A stretch of DNA of 64,000 nt. It comes from Bugula neritina. Its lineage: Eukaryota; Bryozoa; Gymnolaemata; Cheilostomatida; Bugulidae. The stretch spans positions 17,423,781 through 17,487,780 of the forward strand of contig OZ037767.1 in assembly GCA_964035545.1 (NCBI GenBank), read 5' to 3'. Below are positions 12,809 to 23,415 of this stretch, in pieces (within the stretch, counting starts at the first letter, position 1; the number at the start of each line of letters is the position of its first letter). The position numbers and the translations under genes are program-made. The notes under the pieces were generated by a model that made no database searches, was not told the origin of the DNA, and saw only the letters and a program-made list of their open reading frames with translations.

Positions 12809-15800
12809 CTAACCATCGTCCTCCTCTTCTTCTTCGCCTTCCTCCTCGATCTCTTCGGCCAGCTCGGCAGCCTCCATCTGAGCAGCTCTCAGAGCAGCTT
12901 CCTCTTCCGGTGTCGGGTCTTCTATCTCTGTGATCTCGGGGCCGCTGGGGAACTCCTCCATGATTGGTGGAACTGGAGTCGGGTTGTAGTTCTCAGCTGA
13001 GTACTTGTGTCCCCACCCGATGTACATGTTCTCAAACTTCCTGTAACGACGAGTAACAAGTGTTATTAATCAGCAAGAGAGCACAACTACTAAAATAGCC
13101 TCAGGATTACGCTCATGAGAAGTTATACATAAAACATCTACTCTGAGTCGGTAAACAAATCGGAATTGAATAAAGTTGCGAGAGCTATTCGTCACTTACT
13201 TTTCGAAACAGAAAGCAAAAGCGCCTGGCCACAGGTTGCTCTTGAGAACTGCGATGGCGTACTGAGGGATGATGTTAGTTGAGGGTTTGGGTGTCCACGG
13301 AGGCATGCTGTCAATCTCGGCATCCTCGCTGAGAGGAGTGAGTAGCGGGGGACCGACTTCTGGTTCGGGCTCATCTACTTCCTCTTTCTCTTCTTCCTCG
13401 TCTTCCTCCTCGAAATCATCTTCATTCTTCTGTACCGGATTCCACCAAGTACATCGGCCCTGTAACCATAGCATATGACATGAAACTACAGCTACCTGTG
13501 TGCTGTAACAATACAGTGCGGCCATGTTGCTAAACAGAGTATGATGGAGTACAGCTATACCTGGGGTAAGATATGTTGAACGTGGTGAACCCAATTCTGC
13601 AGTGATGAGTCACAGAGATCTCTAACTGGGATTCCCTCATAGTCGAGGTTCTCTACGAAGTTGTCTCTCTGTGCCTCTTCTTCGTCATCTTCCTCCTCGG
13701 CGTCAAATTGATAGTAGTCGTGAGGGGAGACATGCGTACCCGCACTGCAATGTGCAAACTTAGGATAGCAGGCTAAGAATTAAACTTGCATTACATACTT
13801 GCTACAGTCAGTAACTGTTGTATTGGTTTACTGAAACTTGTTCAAAATCTGCAAGTTTAAGATATACCTGATTCGGGCTATTTGTGCTCTGAGGTAATTT
13901 GATTCATTTCCCGGGAAGGGAGGATAACTGACTACAGGAGCGTCTAATCTGCCAGTGAAAAATTTCTTTATTTTTCTGGCAACTGTGATTTGCTGAGGAG
14001 TTACGTTGGGAAGCTTTTTCCAGGGTTTGCCCGCTGTAAACACAACACAAAAATATATACAATGAATTTTATAATAAAACATTCTAGTCTAACACAGCTC
14101 TTGAAAACATAAACTATTATCATATATTATTAAAACTTCGATTCTTCTAAAATATATTAAGAAAATATTAATTTCCAGAAACAAAAGTTTTTGTTTAATA
14201 AATTAAAAATATAGTTTGAATGACATTGAATTTATATTTTCCAACAAGTTTGTTCACATAATAAATTTATAGAAGACCAACTGATTGCTCTAAGCCTGAA
14301 GCTCATTCATGTGTTATCTCATTTAAATGATCACTTACGCTCGTTGCATACGAAGTATGTCTTCTTATTGACACCAGTTCTGGCCTCTTCTTTTGGGGTG
14401 ACTGGCGGAGGTTTCCACGCCGGTTTTGGTGTGTCGTCTTCTTCCTGTTCCTCATCTTCGTCTCCTTCCTCCTTCTCCGTCGCGTCTTCTTCGGCCTCTG
14501 GTTCAGCCTGTAGCATTACGTAATATGTATACTCTTTGGTGTGTATATATAATATGTACTAAGTGATATGTATACTCTCTGGTGTATATATAATATATAC
14601 TAAGTAATATGTATACTCTTTGGTGTATATATATATATAACATACTAAGTAATATGTATACTCTTTGGTGTATATATATAATATATACTAAGTAATATAT
14701 ATGCTCTTTGGTATTACAATACAACAACATATTATGTGCAGTTCTGTATGACAATGTATCTCCCTGGTGATAACAGAGTTTGGGGCATGCAGTGGAATAA
14801 CTCATAGTCATACATGATATAGGAGAGGGTATTAAATGAATGAAGGATAAAGTATAACTTTACCTCTAGATGTAGTAAGAGAATTAGCTGTAAGCATAGA
14901 GGAACTTACTTGATACAATATTTACAGCCATATGTTGTGAGTTTCTACTTATAATATCGTGGATGTAGGGGTGGGGTTTAAACCCCCTTCCTTAGCATTT
15001 ACTACTCCGCTAGGCAATACTTTCTACACCTTATTAGTTTAAGTGACTTTACTTCTCTATATATGTCTCTCTAGACTGATTCACTTGACAACCTATTTGC
15101 TACAGTTAAAGTATTTTCTACTTGCTTTAGGTTGTTTAAAACGTGGGAATCATGCATTAGTGTGACTATAAGTAATTAGCCCAACTGTTTTCAAATTTAG
15201 TTAGACGGATGTGTTTATTTACTACGGAGTTTATTTCGTTTCTATGAGAAGTTGTCTCACCTCTTCCTCTTCCTCTTCCTCTTCCTCCTCCCCTTCCCGG
15301 TACTCTACCTCCGCCACGTAGTAGTTCTGCTCTGTGCCCAGCACTTTACCCCATAGTCTAAAATGTAATTCATATAACAGGGTTTTTTCTTAGCTTTTAT
15401 CGACCAAAACATAGTAAAGCAAAGGGTGTATTATATAATTTATAAAATTACTGTTACATGGATGGTAATAGTACCTGACATGTTGGAGCAAGTGGTTATC
15501 TACTAGACTCTTCAGTCCCAGCCACATTCTGTAGCATTCCTCTCTGTTCATTCCAATACCTGCTTGTTCAAAATAGAAGGCGAGTTCCATAAGGTTGGGA
15601 AGGGGCGTGTCAACATCCTCTTCTGTAGCCTCAGCTTCTTCTTCTCCATCTCCCTTCTACAAACAACGTTGATCTATGAATCATTCAACTGATAAAGAGC
15701 TGTAATACCCTCATGACAAATAATACGCCCCAAATACAACTCTAACACCATACTTACAAATATAACACCCCAACTACAATTGTAATGCTATTAGATGTAA

Positions 15801-16455
15801 CTGCTGCATCATAAAATGCGAACAATATGATCTATATCAATGAGATTTACCTTGAATAATTTTTCTTGGATTTGGCAGAGTGCTACTTCGGTTGATCTGT
15901 CTATTTTGTCTTGAACTGTGTCAACATCGGATTTGAACTGAGAGCGTTTAGTCTCTTTGCTAATGTCTTCGAATATATCTATTACATCATTTGGTCGCTC
16001 ATCTAACACTTTAGTTAACACTTTACTCAAATGGTCATATCTGTAAAAATATAAAATGACTGATGAAATATTTATGTATTTAGTATTTAAGTTGTGAATT
16101 ATTCTTATAACAGAATTTCATTACTTGAACTGATCAAGCATAGTTTGAGTTTCTGACCAGTCAAGTTAGTAGAGCAAAATTACAGATACTTTTAGCAAAA
16201 CAATAATGGCTAACATGGTTATTGGCTTAAATAGTTCTGTGTTTTTTTTAATAATAATTGTAATTCAACATTAAACAAAATTTAAATATTGCATTTACTT
16301 TTAGACTTTAGTGATTCAAGTTTGGATATAAATTTTAAATTTTATGTCAGCACTTACAAGTTTCCTCCAGTTTTAGCACTTCTTGTTAGAAGATATGATT
16401 TGGCATTCATAAATTCAATTTCTTTAGACAGAGGCTCGGCAGGATTGTCTGCCAT
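12809..16455 (-). CDS. RSPH4A: Radial spoke head protein 4/6 homologue
   Basis: Predicted 525-aa axonemal protein of the radial spoke head, which relays signals between the central pair and dynein arms in motile cilia and flagella. Nine exons: 16358-16455, 15851-16040, 15475-15656, 15261-15357, 14339-14507, 13868-14033, 13561-13744, 13200-13459, 12809-13040. All phases agree. Family landmarks: AKSYLLTRS and [12 protein letters not shown] near the N-terminus, [15 protein letters not shown], a YFVCNEPGKPW segment, [32 protein letters not shown], and [13 protein letters not shown] near the C-terminus. Several Glu-rich linkers and an acidic tail ([12 protein letters not shown]) are typical. The length is like invertebrate and algal RSP4/6 and shorter than the roughly 717-aa human RSPH4A/RSPH6A, so the gene could be the single ancestor of both. 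It is divergent from the CoA-transferase at 17821. Confidence 0.95.
14516..14715. repeat. About 40-bp AT-rich minisatellite in radial spoke intron 4
   Basis: Five imperfect copies containing gtaatatgtatactctttgg followed by tgtatatata runs, starting about 10 bp upstream (minus sense) of the acceptor of the exon 14339-14507. Confidence 0.75.
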
Positions 16456-17820
16456 AATGAATGCGTTAGTTAAATATTTTTGCCAACAGCTTGAACGCCG
16501 ACTTTGTAAATAACTAAACTCTCAGCGTTCAGCTTCCTTTTGTTTATAGACTTTCCATAGCAACATAGCAACGCCTCGCTTTCAAGCATGTTTTTTACCG
16601 CTGTTTGTTATTCGTTATTCCGTCGTTTTTCTATCATGTACGCAAAGTAAAGATTTTTAAGCTTAGCGATCCAATCGTTTCGTTTAATTACGTAGTTCCG
16701 CTTTTGACTTTTAATTTCCGTGCAGTATCGAACTTAAATAGTTAGTACCTATAGCATTTAGTCTGAACTTTACAGTTTGCTTAAAGTTAATGTTGACTCG
16801 AATGCTGTCGTTTAATTATTACCTTCAGTTGATTTATAAGGTTTTAAACTCTGTTATTAGAGACTTGATGCACGTTCATATTTTTGTTGCGAATGATAAT
16901 CTATTTTAATTTAAACATTAATTGAGTTCAACATTAAATTTATTTTTAAGGATTATTGTTATGATTATCAATGTGACCATGAATATGAAATTAAATATTT
17001 AAATTGTAATAATTTAAAATTTACCAAATCTCTATACTCATAGTCATATTGATGTTAAATTTCATACTCATAGGGAATGAGTAAATCAAATACAAATGTT
17101 TAATTTTGATAATATTAATATTATTATTTATTATAAAATCAAATTCATTATTGAAACCATTGGTATTACCAAATTCAATAGTTATAGTAATATTAACAGT
17201 AACTCTTAGTTGGCGTGATGATCATAATTTGAATCATTGTCATGACGACATTATTAATAACATTTGTAGTGGTAAAACTAAAAGTACATTGTATATGTTA
17301 ATTATTGATATAAAAATAAAATATGATTTTAGAATACCTTGATTTTTACAGATGATTTTTTTGAAACACATATAGACATTTAATACTATAGTTATTGTTG
17401 TTATGGCTTATACTTTCAGTTGGTCAGTTATTGTTAGTAGATTACTTATAGTGATTTGTCATTGTCATTGTGATTTTTATTGTTAGTGTTAGATGTTTAC
17501 ATTCGAGCTACCAATAGATGCTAACTGAGTTGTTCAGTGTTATGGATAGAGAATAATATCGATTAAAATTATTAGAATATATTTGCCAATATGATATTTA
17601 TGGTGTGAATGAATCAATATAAAAAAAATTTCTGCAAAATTAAATACTAATGAGATACTTTCGAGAAAAATGAACTATATTGAGAAATATTAAAATATGT
17701 GTACGCTTGTGCATGCGTGTGTGTATTTGCGTGCAGGTCTGTATGAAGGATAGCTTGCTGGTAACCTTGGTAATATGCTTTGTTGTTAAAATATTCATGT
17801 TGTTTAGTGAAAGTTCTAAC
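16456..17820. other. Divergent promoter region, radial spoke and CoA-transferase
   Basis: AT-rich spacer between two divergently transcribed genes. Apart from the X-box-like site near 16550, no coding exon or distinct element was seen. Confidence 0.5.
16550..16564. promoter_or_regulatory. Candidate RFX X-box upstream of radial spoke gene
   Basis: ACTTTC-CAT-AGCAAC matches the RYYNYY-N(1-3)-RRNRAC consensus for RFX factors, about 95-110 bp upstream of the start codon at 16455. A second AGCAAC half-site follows immediately. RFX factors control ciliary genes in animals, so position and target fit. One degenerate motif can occur by chance. Confidence 0.5.
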
Positions 17821-20800
17821 ATGCTGCGATTGGTTTGCGGGCCCAAAGGCCCCTCCACCCACTCATGCAATATGATGAAGCAGTTCAACAGGGCTATCTA
17901 CATATCCCAAGAACCATTTCATCCGATTCCTGGAAAGAAACCCGAATGGACAACTGCAGATAAGGCCGTCTCTCTGATTCGCTCGAGTAAGTTGCTGTCA
18001 GCTTCAGACGTTTGTCATTTTCTTCTATTTTCATGTACCACCATTAGGAATTCTCTAAAATTTTATATATCAATAAATACATATTCAGTATGTGCTATGT
18101 ATAATTAATAATATTACATATATTTAGTATGTAATGTATTATGTAATATATAATATATTGATGTTTACAGACCATAAAGTGTTTGTCCACGGGACGTCCG
18201 GCACTCCATTTGCTCTGCTCAAAGCTCTGGTTGATCACAGCAAGCAGGCTGGTCTCTCCAACGTTGAGTTGTACCACATCCATGTAGAGGGGCCCGCGGA
18301 GTGGACCCAGCCTGAGTTTGAAGGTGATATATGCAGCACTCTTTAGGGGTTATATGCAGCACTATAAGGTGTTATATGCAGCACTATTTAGGGGTTATAT
18401 GCAGCACTATAAGGTGTTATATATAGCACTATAAGATGTTATATACAGCACTATAAGGTGTTATATACAGTACTATAAGGTGTTATATACAGCACTATAA
18501 GGTGTTATATACAGCACTATAAGGTGTTATATACAGCACTATAAGGTGTTATATACAGTACTATAAGGTGCTATATACAGCACTATAAGGTGTTATATAC
18601 AGTACTATAAGGTGTTATATGCAGCACTATAAGGTGTTATATACAGCACTATAAGGTGTTATATACAGCACTATAAGGTGTTATATACAGTACTATAAGG
18701 TGCTATATACAGCACTATAAGGTGTTATATACAGTACTATAAGGTGTTATCTGCAGCTCTTCCTATGAATTCAGGTATAATCAGAAGCAACAACATGTTT
18801 ATTGGTGCCAACTGCCGACAAGCTGTGAATGAGGGACGCGGAGACTACCTCCCCATCTTTCTCTCTGATATCCCACTGCTATTTAGGAGGAATATTGTCC
18901 AATTAGATGCGGCGTTAGTGCAAGTCACGCCCCCTAACAAGCATGGGTTCTGTTCATTGGGCGGAGCTGTGGATTGTGTTAGATCAGCTTTGCAGAACGC
19001 TAAATATATCATTGGTCAGTAAACTACAGTATAAATATATGATTAGTTAGTATATAATTACAGTATAAATATATGATTAGTTAGTATATTACAGTATAAA
19101 TATATGATTAGTTAGTATATTACAGTATAAATATATGATTAGTCAGTATATTACAGTATAAATATATCATTAGTTAGTATATTACAGTATAAATATATGA
19201 TTAGTTAGTATATTACAGTATAAATATATGATTAGTCAGTATATTACAGTATAAATATATGATTAGTGTACCTGTAACAGGTCTGGTAAACCCGAACGTG
19301 CCGCGCACCTACGGAGACGGCATCATCCACCAGAGTCACTTTGATGCCATGGTGGAGACAAATGACCCGCTGCCGCAGAGACCTCCCAGTAAACCCACAG
19401 ACGTAGAGAAAGCTATCGGAGAGATAATTGCTGCCAATCTGGTGGAGGATGGAGCCACCATTCAGATGGGTGAGTCACGTCTTATGGTTATGTAATATAA
19501 TATGATACAATATAATATATAGTGATATAATATAATATAATAACATATCTAGATACTAGCTAGTACACAGTACACACCTCTGTATATCCCTCAGGTATTG
19601 GAAACATACCAGATCAGGTTCTCTCTAGCCTCTGGGGTCACCGAGACATCGGCGTCCACTCCGAGATGTTCTCAGACGGCCTGGTAGATCTCGTTGAGAG
19701 GGGAGTCATCACTAATTCCCAGAAAAAGGTGATGCAGGGAAAGATAGTCGGGGGGTTCTGTCTCGGCTCTCAGAGACTCTACGACTTTATAGATGATAAT
19801 CCCTCTCTAGGTTAGTCTGTTGCTATTATTTCTCTGTATTCTCTCTATATGTCCTCTATATTTCTTCTGTATTCTCTCTATATGTCCTCTATATTTCTCC
19901 TGTATTCTCTCTATATGTCCTCTATATCCCTTCTATATTACTTCTATGTTCTTTCAATCTTCCTTCCATAGCCCTTCTATCTTCCTTCTATGTTTCTTCA
20001 ATTATGTAACTATAAGTGTGACTAGGCGCGGGATTACATTCAGCCTGATTTTCAAGCTGTTCTATAATTTCTCTAAAATCCTAAATATACTGACTCTGTT
20101 TTCAGCCTTCCTGGACATTGCATACGTGAACAACCCGGCTACTATATGCAGGAACCCGAAGGTCACGGCCATAAACTCCTGTCTAGAAGTTGACATCACT
20201 GGGCAGGTGGTTGCAGACTCTCTCGGACACAAGTTCTTCTCTGGTGAGTCATATGTTGATACTTGTTTAACATCAACTGTCACATGACTCACCACCTGCT
20301 ACTAGTTGTCAACTGTCACATGACTCACCACCTGCTACTAGTTGTCAACTGTCACATTACTCACCACCTGCTACTAGTTGTCAACTGTCACATTACTCAC
20401 CACCTGCTACTAGATGTCAACTGTCACATGACTCACCACCTGCTACTAGTTGTTAACTGCCACATTACTCACCACCTGCTACTAGTTGTCAACTGTCACA
20501 TTACTCACCACCTGCTACTAGATGTCAACTGTCACATTACTCACCACCTGCTACTAGATGTCAACTGTCACATTACTCACCATGTATCACTCATGTAGTA
20601 TTTGATCTCTGTTCTCTAACAATGTCTTTCATACTGCTAGGTGTTGGAGGTCAAATTGATTTCCTGCGTGGAGCGGCTCTCAGTTCTGATGGTCGAGGGA
20701 AACCAATCTTAGCCATGCCCAGCGTTACCAAGAAGGGGGAGTCTAAGATCGTCCCTTTCATCAAAGAAGGTGAAGTATCACTATAAGGCTAGCCGTGTTG

Positions 20801-21076
20801 TCACATTATTAATCTACTTATTACTGAATAAATGAATATAATAGTCCTTAATCTACTGCTGCCGCTGACTCTCATATTTTAACTGCCTCAGGTTCCGGAG
20901 TTGTCACCACGCGAGCTCACCTTCATTATCTGGTCACTGAGTACGGCATCGCTAATCTGTTCGGCAAGAACGTACGACAGCGGGCCTACGAGTTGATAAA
21001 GATTTCTCACCCTGACCACAGAGAGGCGTTGGAGAGAGCGACGTATGACAGACTGAACTGTATGCCTTCACCTTAG
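17821..21076 (+). CDS. 4-hydroxybutyrate/acetyl-CoA-type CoA-transferase
   Basis: Predicted 471-aa class I CoA-transferase (acetyl-CoA hydrolase/transferase family), which moves CoA between acyl-CoA and a carboxylate through a glutamyl-CoA intermediate. Eight exons: 17821-17986, 18171-18323, 18775-19014, 19281-19469, 19595-19810, 20106-20243, 20641-20769, 20892-21076; all seven introns are phase 1. Visible landmarks: HKVFVHGTSGTP near the N-terminus, TPPNKHGFCSLG, GDGIIHQSHF, GIGNIPDQVL, then IGVHSEMFSDG with the expected catalytic Glu near residue 273, GVGGQIDFLRGA near 368-379 and TTRAHLHYLVTEYGIANL near the C-terminus. The first 30 residues are basic with few acidic residues, which fits mitochondrial import. 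Choice of substrate (4-hydroxybutyrate, acetate, succinate or propionate) cannot be settled from sequence alone. Minisatellites fill most of its introns. Confidence 0.92.
18324..18762. repeat. 21-22-bp minisatellite at CoA-transferase exon 2 donor
   Basis: About twenty copies of gtgttatatacagcactata plus ag. The true junction is GAAG|GTGATATATGCAGCACT and the repeated unit reads TAAG|GTGTTATATACAGCACT, so the array is built from the first 20 bases of the intron, including its GT. It fills nearly the whole intron. Confidence 0.9.
19000..19270. repeat. About 29-bp minisatellite at CoA-transferase exon 3 donor
   Basis: Eight or nine units containing taaatatatgattagtcagt. The end of exon 3 plus its donor reads taaatatatcattg|gtcagt, so units include about 14 bases of exon and the donor. 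The array occupies the intron up to the exon 4 acceptor at 19280. Confidence 0.9.
19830..19995. repeat. Pyrimidine-rich TCTATATGTCC/TTCTTC repeat in CoA-transferase intron 5
   Basis: Short imperfect repeats of tctctatatgtcctctatat and ttcttctgtat, starting about 20 bp after the exon 5 donor. Less regular than the neighbouring arrays. Confidence 0.65.
20258..20590. repeat. 36-bp minisatellite in CoA-transferase intron 6, inverted copy of the donor
   Basis: About nine copies of a 36-bp unit containing catgactcaccacctgctac. The core tgactcacc is the reverse complement of the exon 6 donor ggtgagtca at 20242-20250, so each unit could pair with the donor in the pre-mRNA. Confidence 0.85.
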
Positions 21077-21079
21077 ACA

Positions 21080-21320
21080 TGGATTGCAACTTTAGACATC
21101 AGTGTATAACTCGTAACTTTAGACTTCAGTGTATAACTCGTAACTTTAAAGATCAGTGCATGACTCGTAACTCTAGACATCAGTGCATTATGTCTACTAG
21201 ACTACTGTGTATTGGCCAGATGTCTGTTACTTCTGATATATTTCCTGCTGTCGTTATCTATGCTGCCGGTATCTATGCTGCCGTTATCTATGCTGCCGGT
21301 ATCTATGCTGCTCTCTAGTC
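21080..21320. repeat. Short tandem repeats in CoA-transferase 3' flank
   Basis: Imperfect 30-bp repeat of tcagtgtataactcgtaact type (21080-21190), then four copies of a 15-bp unit tatctatgctgccgt (21255-21315). They probably lie in the 3' UTR or just beyond. Confidence 0.7.
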
Positions 21321-21539
21321 AACTACTAATTGCGAGTTTCCTGCTGACCTATATTAGCATAGAAATGTTTAAATACTTATGTTATGTTATATATTTTTAT
21401 TATGATATTCTATTATGTTTTTGTATTTATTGCATTGCAATCACCGGTTATACTGTTTTAGTCAAATCTTTTTACTGCAAATTGTTTTGCAAACTAATTG
21501 CCTCTTCAATATAACGATACTGTGCAACATAACCAGAAT

Positions 21540-21812
21540 ATTTCATAGTACACAGTCTATACTCTGCTCCTGGTACACAGTCTATACTCTACTCCTGGTA
21601 CACAGTCTATACTCTGCTCCTGATACACAGTCTATGCTCTGCTCCTGGTACACAGTCTATACTCTGCTCCTGGTACACAGTCTATGCTCTGCTCCTGGTA
21701 CACAGTCTATACTCTGCTCCTGGTACACAGTCTATGCTCTGCTCCTGGTACACAGTCTATGCTCTGCTCCTGGTACACAGTCTATGCTCTGCTCCTGGTA
21801 CACAGTCTACTG
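21540..21812. repeat. 24-bp minisatellite, about 11 copies
   Basis: Unit ctcctggtacacagtctata plus ctctg, with tatact/tatgct variants, downstream of the CoA-transferase. It creates a false ORF on the plus strand. Confidence 0.9.
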
Positions 21813-22195
21813 GCTCGTAAAACTAGTGTGAGTTCTGAAGTTTTCCTCTCTTGTTATCCAAAGCCTTGCATTTGATAGAAAGAAGTGAGTGGTTAACGCT
21901 ACCAAAATCACACAACTCTAGCCATATTGCTTCATCTCAGTGGGAAAACTATGCGTTATGAGGGAAGATAACTCTTGAATATGAACTTTAGCCCAGGATC
22001 TTAATAAGCCGTATTGATGGGTTACTTCCAACAGCTGCTAATAAACACCTCATTCATGATTTGACTTATTGCCAAGTTAAGTTGCTAATAATGATCACTT
22101 TGAGAAAGTATAATATTATTAAAATAAGTCATCGCTCTGGACGCTGACCTACACATCAATATTTCTGCATCGGCTCGCTGCCAGCTACAAGTGTT

Positions 22196-22245
22196 TGAAT
22201 ATATAATATATCGGCAGCACTCAGTTGCAGTCTACAGCAGCAGCA
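22196..22245 (+). promoter_or_regulatory. Candidate promoter and 5'-UTR exon of the GPCR gene
   Basis: A TATA-like run atatataatatat at about 22199-22211, then tcagttg resembling an initiator (about 22221), then cagcagcagcag|gtgagg, a strong splice donor after position 22245. This arrangement fits a short non-coding first exon spliced to the GPCR exon at about 23400. It is position-based inference. Confidence 0.35.
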
Positions 22246-23415
22246 GGTGAGGAAATATCAGCCTGTTTATTGTATGGGTAATTATGATAGTGTAATGTTA
22301 GTGTTACTTACTTTATAGAGTAGTAGCTGTTTATAGTTATGTAATGTTTATAGCTGATACAATATATTTATCTATTACTGTATACTCAGCTGTGAAATCA
22401 TGCTGGACAAAAGGTATTTGTTCTCAGTCTATACATTATTTTATCTATCGCTAAACTGCTGTGTGTATAATAACTATTGAACACTGAGTCTATAGAGCAA
22501 CTGCTTACGTCTAGAAATGGCTTATAAAATCAGCTCATGTATTGCTGATTGTTGATTGGTTGCTTTCTGATTTTTAGTTACAGATTCTTAGAGACATTAG
22601 AGAGTTAAATTCATCACCTGAAGAGTTAGAAGTTACTAACGAGTTGGTAGGTGAGACTGTAGTTGTGTTGGGGTCAACCAGTACGTTGTCGACTCTGTGT
22701 CCTGGCAAAACATGTTTAGTTAGTTTTTTGGTCATAGGGAACTGCTTCTGTAAACTAATGTGTTACTAACACATTAAGTTTGATTTATTTATACTAATAA
22801 TTTAGTCTAAAGTTTCAAATTAGGACACCGAAAGAGGGGCTATATTGGAGTTCAGTCTGTTAGTGAGCAACTGTTTTAACTACAGATAATATTTGTGCAG
22901 CTGCAATACCGTTGCTATCACCAACTGTGATATAAATAGATGGAACCTGCATTAATTGGTGATTTTTAATAAAACTGGAATATCAAAGCACATGTTAAAG
23001 TGTGGAAAGCGTTTGCTCTTTTCAAAAATTTTCTTTAAAATTGAAAAATGCAAACTTTAAGATAAAATAAAACATTTAACAAAAGAAAATGCTTTGTATG
23101 TTTACATTATTTTCTATTTAAAAGATTTTGGTTGCAACATATAGAGAGGGTGTTGAATAAACAACAGAAGGCTTCCAACAGAGTCCTGGATCTGTTTCCC
23201 AGTGCCATATGGTGCTATGGTGTATCTAATCATGTGCTAAATGCTTTATTATATAATAAACTGCATTTTCTAATTACTTTGGGGTGCAATGAACTGCAAT
23301 CAATATAAGTGTATTACTGCTAAGAGGTGATGATTGCTTTATGAAATTGCATCACCTAGTGTTATGTAATAATGACATATTGTTTCACCTTTTAACGGAG
23401 TTGATTCACACCAGA

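Noticed and set aside
13269-13478. Ser-rich plus-strand ORF
   Set aside because: Antisense of a Glu-rich linker in the radial spoke gene.
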